From positions 434,001 to 498,000 of the forward strand of contig BQMF02000052.1 of NCBI GenBank assembly GCA_027922465.2: a stretch of 64,000 nucleotides of DNA, given 5' to 3'. Shown here one piece after another: positions 25,201 through 35,200 of the stretch. The notes beneath the pieces were generated by a model that searched no databases, was not told where the DNA came from, and was given only the letters and a program-made list of their open reading frames with translations. Source of the stretch: Turritopsis dohrnii. Lineage: Eukaryota; Cnidaria; Hydrozoa; Anthoathecata; Oceaniidae. A program made the translations under genes and the position numbers. Position 1 is the stretch's first letter; the number at the start of each line of letters is the position of its first letter.

Positions 25201-26161
25201 TTATCGTCTTACTATTTCTTTCATAATGGCTTTTCTTGTTTTCCTTTATCGTCTTACTATTTCTTTCATAATGGCTTTTCTTGTTTTCCTTTATCGTCTT
25301 ACTATTTCTTTCATAATGGCTTTTCTTGTTTTCCTTTATCGTCTTACAATTTCTTTCATAATGGCGTTTCTTGTTTTCCTTTATTGTCTTAGAATGTTCC
25401 CCATAATATTCTTGTCTTTTTTCTTTGATTATTTCAGAATTTCTTTGATAATGGTCCTGCTTGACCTTTCTTCCCTTCTTTTCATATGATATTGATCTCT
25501 TAAACTTACTAAAGTATTTATCAAGTGCTTTTTTCTCTGCAACACTTAGAGGCGTAATTTTCACATAAACAATTTGAAAATATATTGAGTAACCGTAAGT
25601 TGAAAAAATATATTGCTTGGCACACTCAACAGATAAAAACCTCATTAATATAGATGTTCCCTCTGCTTCTGGAAGTCCTTGGCTATTTCTACTGTGTGAA
25701 TCAAATAAATAAATATTTCTATTGAAATCTTTTAATAATGCAATACAGTAACCCTCAATAAAAAGTATGGCACCTGATATATCATTACTGTAAAAAAGAT
25801 CCTCATTTAAAAATGTAAATGCATCATTAGTGTTTCCATCAGTAATAGCATTAGCATACCCATCAGTAATGCAAACAAAATTTGCATGTAAAATAACACC
25901 ACTATATTCAATTTCAATTTCTGAAGGTAACTCATCGACATACAAGGTTCTAGATATTTGAGTTTTCTCATACAGCCCATTACCCTGATTCAAAACAAAA
26001 TCTAAGTCAACATCCTTCCATATCGATATTTTTCTTACGCAAGTCCAAGTTATAGACATTAGTGACATGCATGAACATTGCTTGCCAGCAGAGCCTCCAA
26101 ATTTTGAATCCCCTTGGTGGAAATTGCCAAAAATTATTTTGGTAAAGTTTGTTTCTGCCAT
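19220..26161 (-). CDS. Helitron Rep/helicase with N-terminal C76-like protease and C-terminal endonuclease, split by a Helitron
   Basis: One frame from ATG 26161 runs 2,109 residues to a stop (19832) contributed by the nested Helitron. The missing C-terminus continues at 19370-19220, giving 2,158 codons if the insertion is ignored. Order: herpesvirus-tegument-type (C76-like) cysteine protease at 1-175 (HQGDSKFG, Gln28-Cys29, Asp154-Ser-His156); about nine basic 15-residue repeats at about 240-370; Cys pairs and a DUF6570-like region at about 405-600; Helitron_like_N at about 690-950, with the HUH motif HVH near 922; CRFGYG at about 980; the two Rep tyrosines in YMCAYFSK near 1122; PIF1-type helicase at about 1430-1915 (GGCGKS near 1490, FIDEIS, GDLYQLPP, VHKVQG, YVAFSRA); endonuclease from about 1940 (LNIRSL, LLTETQL, GDFN), ending beyond the insertion with IDHVY and SDHDAV. 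Rep nicks and rejoins DNA and the helicase unwinds it. The core is intact, but the endonuclease lacks its last catalytic His as now encoded. Confidence 0.9.
19371..19835 (+). mobile_element. non-autonomous Helitron nested in the large element
   Basis: A 465-bp unit begins TCTATATATTAATAGC directly after A (19370) and ends CTAG (19832-19835) directly before T (19836). This is the canonical A^T insertion without target duplication. A perfect 7-bp stem hairpin (GGCGGCG/CGCCGCC, 5-base loop, 19806-19824) lies 7 bases before CTAG. There is no coding capacity. It splits the C-terminal endonuclease of the large element; taking it out restores the reading frame exactly. Its termini differ from anything seen in the large element, so it was presumably mobilised by another Helitron family. 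Confidence 0.92.
25010..25465. repeat. 45-bp coding minisatellite in the Rep gene
   Basis: About nine tandem 45-bp units encode the 15-residue repeat KTIKENKKSHYERNS with few changes. The outer units are more diverged than the inner ones, as in a recently expanded array. The product is a long, highly basic helix placed between the protease and the zinc-binding region; DNA binding is inferred. Plus-strand frames here are shadows. Confidence 0.85.
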
Positions 26162-26197
26162 TTCGTTTGTCGGCTAAGTCACTTTATTCTTTCAATC

Positions 26198-26330
26198 TAG
26201 TGTGTGGAAAGCTTGTTTGCTTTAAACAAGCGTAAATATAGATCGCCCACTATAAAGTGGAAAGTTTAAATCAACTGCGCTATTTGCTGCAGGAATATGT
26301 TGTAATCACGCACTTTGCGTGGAAAGTTTT
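26198..26330 (-). promoter_or_regulatory. three GTGGAAAG repeats with hairpins upstream of the Rep gene
   Basis: GTGGAAAG occurs at 26204-26211, 26257-26264 and 26319-26326. The last two directly follow small hairpins (CCACT-ATAA-AGTGG and CACGCA-CTT-TGCGTG). A third hairpin (GCTTGTTT...AAACAAGC, about 26211-26231) follows the first. This may be the promoter or the 5' terminal recognition region. The function is inferred. Confidence 0.4.
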
Positions 26331-26740
26331 TTAACCGCTCTTGCAGGTAAGTAAATAAATTTGCCTGGTACTTTCGGTGGTCTAACACAGAAATGCTCAC
26401 CGACTGAACTAGTGGCAAGTGTCATACGACTACACCAGTACACAAATGGCACTGTGTAAGGGGTTGTTGGCAGAGCACTGTTCATGCACACCAATCTAAC
26501 AAGTGGCAAGTGTCTTAAACAACACACCAAACACAAATATAAAATAATAATATTAAAGGAATAATAAAAGTATTGGGAAGACTAACAATAAAATTCCAAG
26601 TCCTCCGATTGATTTGGATTTCTGACAGCAATTCACTCTCACTGCTGCACGCTAAACTTCAACAGGAGAGAGAGACGGTGAGGGCCTCTCTATCACATTA
26701 AACGCTTTCACTAGCCTGTATTATTCAAACCTCAAATGCG

Positions 26741-26828
26741 CGGCTATAAAAGTGAACGAAAAGGAGGAGGAGGAGGATAAGGAGAAGAAAATGCCGGTTT
26801 TAACATATATTTCGCCCTATGGGGAAAT
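26741..26828. repeat. 85-bp repeat, copy upstream of the Rep gene
   Basis: Partner of 16831-16915, differing mainly by extra GGA/GAA units in the purine run. It lies 580 bp upstream of the Rep start codon. Confidence 0.75.
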
Positions 26829-28240
26829 ATATAAAAACTTATTTCTTGTGGTGCAATTTGATTTTTTCTAAAACTTCGGGGGTCGAATTAATTTTTAAAA
26901 GCATTTTCAATAGTTTTTGGGATGATCGATATTTTGAAAACTATGTACCAGCTAACCTGCCAAATCTCGCACTTTTTTTAGAATAGCTCTAGATCGTTGT
27001 TTCACAGACCAGTAATTTAACATCCTTATTACTCCCAGATCCTAATGAAAATCATAAAACAATCTTGGTATGAACGATGATTCTTACTTAGAGCAAAGTG
27101 TTACTTCTAAAACGTGTTTTTCATCTTAAAAATAACCCGAAAATAAGTTTTAAAAAAGTCAAGTAAAAATGGTTATCAGTTTGAACCAAGAAATACGATC
27201 TGATAAACCTCCAGTTGATTCAATCTTACGATGCATCACTGATTAAGAGCACTTTCTACAGCGTTGTTTCACTGAAGGAATATCTATGGACTGAATACGT
27301 TGTTGTTGATTTGTTTATTTGCTTTTTAATGGGTACAGTTACCTACTATACTTCATGCATTTATAGTGCTTATAAATACGCAGCCTGTCAACGATTTACG
27401 TGTTGTGCGCATGATCGTATTAGCAATAACGTGAGAAGGGAATTCTGTCCTGCGAGGTAAAAATAGTTCGGAAAACGTCGGCATACGTCAGATTTAGAGA
27501 AAGTAAACGTAAAACGATGACTTGAACCTTACATTAATATTTCGTATTCAAGAAGAGGGGGAAGAAGAAGAAGAAGAAAAGGAACATGAAACAGAAGAAC
27601 TGGACATGCAGAAAATCGTTTTATTATTTTGGGCCTGCCAATATTCAATGATTTTGTCAATTCGTGGCGTTTCGGTAGGGCCCAGTTTAAGCTTCTTTTT
27701 TTTGTTTGTTTTTTGTTTGTTTTTTTCGTAGTTTTTCTTTATCCAATGTACGCAAGTAAACATTTGAGATGATATTCTTCACGAAGAATAATTTTTAGGT
27801 TTTCTTTACTTTGCCTGCGATAAACTTGTGTGGTTGATTTTCGTACTGCTTGTCGACATGTAGATGCATAAGGAAACACTGAAGGAATAGAACCAGGAAG
27901 TTAATTTCTAGGCAATTTAATTTTTCCTAAAAGTTAGGAAATAATAACCTTAGAACATTATTTCATTCATGCCACGCGATTGAAATCATCTTTCGACTTG
28001 GATACAACATTTTTATCTGAGTATCAGGTTGATGGTAGTTATACCATTGTAAAATACATTTTTCTTACGGTTTAAAAGTTTCGCAATTTTGGGGAAATAT
28101 CTAGTCGCATTTTTGCGAATCTTGTTTTTTCTTTGTAAACTGCGCAAACCTCATTAATATTCAGTTTGAAAACGAGGCTTGTTGTGACGCAATTCATGAG
28201 GTCTATTTTGATGTGAACGGGATATAAGTAAATCTGAGAA

Positions 28241-28643
28241 ATCAGGCTGGTTTCAGCCCGGTTAAACGGAGGCCTCGGTTTGTCGTAACAGCTTTTTTTC
28301 TGTTTATATGAGGAAAATTCAGCCCGGCAAACCGGAACACATATATGATCAAGTGGTTCCGTTTTGATTTTCTAAGCAGAAAGAAGTTCAAAATGGCAGA
28401 CATGTAAACATATCTTATGTTATTGCCATTAAACTTTGTTTCCCTTTCTTCTATCCGCCATTTTGAAAATTAAGAAAGCTAAAAAGTGAAATATGCGCAT
28501 GCGCATATTATGTAAAATTCAGCCTGTTTTGCCGGGTTGATTTTTTCTATTATAAGCGCACTTTTATTTCTAAGTGAAAGTCACGAGTCAACCAAGATCT
28601 CGGTAAACCGAGCCCCATGGTTAATGGCTGAAACCGGACTGAT
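28241..28643. mobile_element. MITE with AATCAGxCxGGTTTCAGCC ends
   Basis: The left end reads ATCAGGCTGGTTTCAGCC and the right end is the complement of ATCAGTCCGGTTTCAGCC. A second inverted pair further in (TTCAGCCCGGCAAACCGG near 28319 against a block near 28516) suggests nested or subterminal repeats. No coding capacity and no clear target duplication. Confidence 0.65.
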
Positions 28644-29285
28644 TTTTATTATATAAACACCTTCTAAGTGTGATATTTATGTGAAAACATTTTCTCAAAA
28701 ATTGTTGATGAAAAGGAAAAACAGGTTTTTCTTATAAAATCCAAATACGGGTGTAGAAAGACAATAAAGACACATTTAATGAATGCTTACTTATCTTTTT
28801 CACTTTTTGTCTGCACTAACCAAAACTCTTACATGACTTTCTACATGAAAACTATGAATTCGGAAAAATCACACCAGGCCCCCACAATACGAAAATCGTT
28901 GTTACGGCGCTGATATGTGTTCGTAAATGGAGGTTTGTATATAGACCGTTGAAGTAATATTTTAATCTTTCTCGTTTCAATAGCGGTCAACTACGGATGA
29001 TGTAAGCAGACATTCAATTTATTAGCCATAAAAAAACAGAACGCACCATGTTATGTAAATACGCTCAAATGGGCGTTTCTTTACGGGCACACAATCATGT
29101 GCGCACCTCAAACAAACGCCCAACGATTCCAAAAGCCCACAATAAACACTAGTAAATCTTATAATAAATTTCTAAATAAATAAAACTACAACTCAGACAA
29201 AACAACACAAAATCTGTTTCTGTAATCCTTCATTTCTCCATTTTTCTCATAGTGCGATAATCCCTTTTCATAATCGTCATCACTT

Positions 29286-32200
29286 TTAGCAGCTCGCCTT
29301 TACCCAATCGTTCACAAACTTCAAGTAAGACAGTTGAACTTCTTTTTCTAGCTGGGCTAATTCTTTCACAGCGGGTAAGAGTTCATCCGTATGATACTTG
29401 AACGTACCTCCTGAAGAAAAACAAAAACAGAACGAAATCACAAGAACACATGGCGGATAAGGAGAAAAATAGATTTTGGAAATGGAGTGTTTTTTTTCAA
29501 CATCTAAATTAGAGTATAGTTCTACAGTAACCCCTCTCTAATTCGAATGTTCAAGGGGCCGAAAAAAAAAACGTTCGATTTATGGAAAGTTCGAATAACG
29601 GAGGTTCATTTACAAAGGTGAAGGGACCATGAAATTCGTTCGAATTATAGAGAGTTCGATTTATAGAGGTTCGACTGTATTTCAGACAAATCGGAACAGT
29701 TAGTCGTTACTGTTCATCCATTGTTTGCTTATATGAAAACGTGTATAAGATACTAGTAGTTCTTAAAAGAGGATTCCTGGTGACATGCATGGCATAAACT
29801 GACGTCCAGCATTTCTCGAAGTTTATTTCTTTTTATGACAAACCTGTCTTCTTCCTTTTCTCGCCGTACGTCACTTTTCCGTCAAATTCGTTGATCGGTA
29901 CTTTCATGTCGGGTGAAATTATAGAAATGGTTTCACCAAGATGTTCTTCGATGTCCGCATGATACTGAAACAAAATGAAAATTAGTGAGGATGTAGTGAG
30001 GAGGATGTAGTGAAGAGAATGCAGTGAAGAGGATGTAGTGAAGAGGATGTAGTGATGAGAATGTAGTGAGGATGTAGTGAGTAGGATGTAGTGAGTAGGA
30101 TGTAAATAAGAGGATGTAGTGAGGAAGATGTAGTAAAGATATCAAACTCTGCTGAATGAAAGTGGTTTATAAACTCAATCAACCAAACAAATTTTATAAC
30201 CTAATCCTTTGAAAGTTTGAAGATATTAAGTACATGAGAACAGAGTGTCAACACCAAGATCATTTTTCGTTAAGGGAACAGAAAAATCAGATGAAATTTT
30301 ATTCTACTTATTCTAAAGTTCTGTTCGAAATCTATTTTAAATTCATGTCGAATGACGTTACACAGAACCGCTTTCACCACGTGAAAAAAGCGTGATGGGT
30401 AAACACAACAAAATTCCGTTCTTATTCTTGACGTTAAATTCTATTTCCGAAATAAATCGGAAACTAATCATCTAGACACTCAATTCGACATTTCGAAATT
30501 CAAATCGGAGTCTCTTACCTGTGTCTCGTTGTACCAGATAGCGCAACCACCATATTCGAGCAGATTGGAGTTGTAACAACCTCGTCCTCGGCTCTCGCAT
30601 TTATGGTACCAGACCTTTGTTATAAGAAAACACAGTAACCTCGTAATATCGACAACTCAAGTGATGGAAATAATGAAGATGACATTTGAAAGGAAAAAAA
30701 CTTTTTTCTCTGCCTTTCTCTTTCAGCACAAAATCTTTATAGGCAGTAGAATAACACCGACTTTTGAGATTGAAAAAAAAACCTACGTTTAAAATTTAGG
30801 TCCATCTGCTCAAATAAGGGGTGGAGGGAGGCTACGTTGGCTTTAATGGCGTTAAAAGGGTGCAGATTTTTACCAAAGTGAACAGGGACCGAAGTGAAAC
30901 AGCAAGGTTATGTTGGCTCCGATGGCGTTGAAAGGGTGGAGATTTTGAAACACTGTACTTACTTTTTCTTTATATTTCGAAACTAACGATAATGCCAAAC
31001 CCATCCTAAAACATAAAAACTAGAAGGATCGCAAGCAAATCAAATCGTGGTCAGTTGCGTTAGGTTATGTCATTCTTTTATTATGCGATTCTCATTATCA
31101 CGAAGTGCAACCATACCTATCCGCTCGACCAACTCTTCCGATACGATGCACATAGTTGGCTTTGTCGTCCGGCAGTGTGACGTTGATGACGAACGGTACA
31201 CCCTTGACGTCTATTCCACGTGCCGCCACGTCCGTACAAATTAGAAATTTTACTTTTTTATCTTTAAACATTTGCAAATTGCTTGTGCGTTCTTTGGGAG
31301 GTCGATCTCCGTGTAAACACACACACGAAAGATGGTCATCTTGGTTTCTCTTGTTCATGTAACGTTCTAAATTATCGCAGTCTAGTTTGGTTCGGCAAAA
31401 TATAATGCCTTGATCCATGTTATGTTCTCGGATGGCTTTTATCACGTATTCGCCCTTCAGGATTTTAACGGCTTCAGAAAGCACCTCTGCCGGCTGACCG
31501 TCAATATTCACTTTGTTTTTGCCGTGAATGCCGTCCGTCTAAAGTAGAGATGTATTAGTCATGAGCAATATTTTGAAAAATAAGAACATTCAAATCATTA
31601 ATTCAAATCTGTAATGTAATGAAAGAGATTTGGAACGGGCCATAATTAGGCAAAACACATGAAGGTCTTCGCCAAGTAACTTTTCAAGGACTATCAGGTG
31701 GCCATATAATAAAAGCCAATATCAATGTGATTAGTTTTGTACCGGCTATTTCTATCCGTAACAATGATGAAATGCAAGAAAACCAAGGCGTACATGAAAC
31801 CCAAGAAACAGACGAATTGTGTGAAAGTTAAGATTACTAAGTTAAAAGTGAAAATTGAGCGAGAATCAAGTTTCCATCCAAGAACCAAACCTATGTTGCA
31901 TATGAGACATATATTAACCGCAATACGTGGTTTGCCTATAAAACGTTGAGGATCAACTGTATCACTTCAAGTTCAGGAAATAAATAAAGAGCTTTTCCGC
32001 GATGTGGAAATATATACTTTACTGCTATACTTTCATTCCTTGATATCGTAGATGTAAGGAATGTCACAGGAAACTCAATAAATAAAGTCTGTTACTTTAA
32101 AAAAACAACACACACAGTTTTCGCCTCCTTACACAGATTTTCGTTTGAAGGTTCTTCCATGAAGAATCTACTTTCGGATCGACATGGCATACCTGAAAGA

Positions 32201-35200
32201 GAATTTAACAACAGGGCTTAGAAACCAGTTGAATTTGCGGTGTTGTTAAGAATCATGCAGTATTATAAAAGACCCATTTGCCTGGATCTCCAAAAAGGAA
32301 AAATTCCTCGGAGCATAATATCACAGCGCTTATGATCGAATTTTTTTTATTTTTTTTTAAATTGAACTATCATATAAAACATTATCAAAACTCTTTACGT
32401 GTCATCGTGTTGGTATCGCCAGCAACCTGTGTCGAAAACGATGATGTCATTATTATTGCTGTGTGTAGTTATGGACGTTAGTTATCAAAACTTTTTGAAA
32501 GGTTTCCTCCGCTACTCAACTACAACCCGTTTCCAAATTTTTAATCTCTTACGAAGTTCAACTATTTTTCCTGTGATTCGTATCATAATTAGTATCATAA
32601 TTATTATCATAATTATTATCATAATTCATCATAATTTATCATAATTATCATTTATGACGTAATGGTTTTTACAGCGTTATACATAAAACAAAAAAAGTTT
32701 GAGATGGACACCAAGAGCTACCTAACGGAGATCATAGTAGGTTAAAGTAGGATTATAGTAGGTTATACAAGGTTATAGTAGGAAAGAAACTAAAGCAGAT
32801 AAAACAACGAAATGAATAAAAGTATAGCAAAAAATGATGACTCGACAAGTAGCTGCCCGATTAGAAAGAAAACGTGACTGACTGCCAACTAAGCAATTAG
32901 CTGCCCAAATAAGAAAAAAAACCCCGGCTAGTAGTGGATGATGAGTTAGCAGAGCATTGACACATTGTACACTCATTCAATTACTTTAAGGAAATGAACA
33001 ATATACCACGTGATGGACGGTATCTGGTACAGAATCCTGACCCTTCAAATCAATCCATGTTGGAAAGTGCATAATCCTTTCCTGAAAACAAAAGAACACA
33101 AGTTCAATCACTTCACCAAGCTCCTTCATGGGAGTTAAATGTCTTCAAAACAGCTATTGAAAAATGCTACTTGAAGGGGAATTCACTGGACACTGGTGAC
33201 ACTTGTATCTCAAAGATTTAGAATATTCTTTGAAAGAGAAGGAAGAGAATATCATTATAAGTTGAGATTCCGATCAGCACTGTTAACGTAGATCAAGATT
33301 TGTCATGCTATGAATACGTAACTACATTACACTTCAAGAGAATCATCTCTCATCAAATATATATGTAGGTAGTCTAATCGTAGATAGTAGATAATCGTCT
33401 GATGGAAAATGTTCAGTACTACTAAGTTTCACACCAGACATATTTACGAATTTTCATGCATTAAACAGCATAACAAAAATTTGTGACACTTTGATAGCTT
33501 CATTAATTTTTAATAAGGATAATAATAAACTTGTATATGTGAAATACAGATAAATCATTAGGTCCAATGTTAATATTGCATTCTTAGAAGCAAAATGAAT
33601 AAAATGTGTATTAAAACAAAAAACGTTGCCTTACTGCTAATCTTTTCACATCCATGTTATGAAGTGTGGCACTGCAAATAACCAACTGAAAACAAAACAA
33701 AAACAATGTGAATTTTAGCATTTTGGAAATCATAACTAGGTTATGTCTTCCAACTAGTCACAGTGTAAACCACAAGCAGAGGTGCTGGCTATATTAATGC
33801 ACACTTGCATTGACTTTATAGTTATATAAGATAGCCATGCAATGTTATACCTGTAGCCGTTTGCCATCTGCAGCCATTTTTGGACATGACTGGAACAAGC
33901 GCTCAATCAGGCGACCTTGGTTTTGCGCAATTAGTCCATCCTACAAGTAAATTGATTCAATATCTCACTACACGATTCCATTGGTTATGGTTAAAATAGT
34001 GTCCTTCAAAATTCTGTAGCCCCAAATTAAAACAACTAGGACATATTTCGGACATAATATTGAAAACAGTTGCAAAAAAAGAATCAAGGGTTATCCTTAT
34101 AATAATAACCAATCGTGAAAGTAAAGGAAGAAAAATAACTATATTCATAAGACGAAGGGAAAGAAATTATTCGTATGACCAGAGTTTCAAATGAGTCTAC
34201 CAGAAAACTAAATTGTGATCTGACAGTTGAAAGAAAAACTCACCGCTTCATCAAACACGAGAAAACGAATCTAAAAAGAATAAGTAAGTATATATTTACT
34301 GAAAACTAACATTGATATATCATGATACTAATTCCACATTTCTACCAACAAGATGAAATATTTGAATTTTAATTGAAAATGACTTAAATTCAAAACTTCG
34401 CAATGGTAACTATTCTCGCTCTCACTTCTAATTTTATTCTCGTCTTTTCATTTCTTTCCAAATTTACATAAATTTCACAAGTGAATCACTTCATTTCAAA
34501 AAAATGTAAAAAGTTCTATTAACAGTGCAAGAACTGGAATGAAATGTCTGAAAAGAGTGAAATCATTTTATAACTTTATTGCATCACAAGATTCCAATTG
34601 GAAGATCTTCATAGTTTAGATTCTGATAGAGATTTTATCATCTTTGAAACAGTTGTGCTCGTGCCTTTTTACAATATTGTTTATTTATTTATTTACGGAT
34701 ATTTATCCAGGATAGCCTCAATGAGGGTCCTGCGAAGGAGGTCCTAGCACATTTAAAGCCCCCATTTGGGCTACGAAACCTTAATTTTGTCTGGGTAGCA
34801 TGAAATGACAAACTAGTGCGACTTTACGTAAAAATAATTCAATCGTCCCATTTATTTGGTACAATCAGGATTTTCACTAAAGATCAGATCAATGCTTCAA
34901 CTACGTCAAAATCAAAAATCAGAAATGATCATTTATCACAGATGAATCCAAACCTGATCAAGCTTCAATTTACCACTGGACACAAAATCATCAATTTTTC
35001 CAGGAGTGCCAGTCACAATATCAACCTAACAACAATAATTCAGCTTTCTGAAATAGTGCACATATAAAAGACATTTCGTAGAGACTTGTATCACTGGAAA
35101 TTTACTGTAAAATCTCTGTTATTTCAGTCGGGGAAAGCAAGGCTAAATTAGATTAATTTCTACCAAAACATTCGAGATAACCAAATTAATGAGAACTTTA

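Larger units (their letters stand above)
14579..26330 (-). mobile_element. large Helitron-like element (Helentron/Helitron2 type), limits uncertain
   Basis: The content is a Rep/helicase gene with a C-terminal endonuclease/exonuclease/phosphatase domain plus an RPA-like gene, both on the minus strand. The endonuclease domain is the mark of the Helentron branch. The limits given span the two genes and the hairpin cluster upstream of Rep. Real termini were not identified: no TC...CTRR pair was recognised for this element. The long Rep frame without stops suggests a recent copy. Confidence 0.7.
26331..29285. other. intergenic between the Helitron-like element and the DDX1 3' end
   Basis: No gene recognised. 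It holds the second 85-bp repeat (26741-26828), a GAAGAAGAAG run (about 27550-27580) and a MITE at 28241-28643. A partial duplication of AGTGGCAAGTGTC occurs at about 26410 and 26502. Confidence 0.4.

Noticed and set aside
25024..25489. Plus-strand frames rich in Phe/Leu over the Rep repeats
   Set aside because: They are antisense shadows of the 45-bp coding minisatellite of the Rep gene.
31098..31511. 137-residue frame as a free-standing helicase fragment
   Set aside because: It is exon 23 of DDX1; flanking splice sites and phase fit the full gene.
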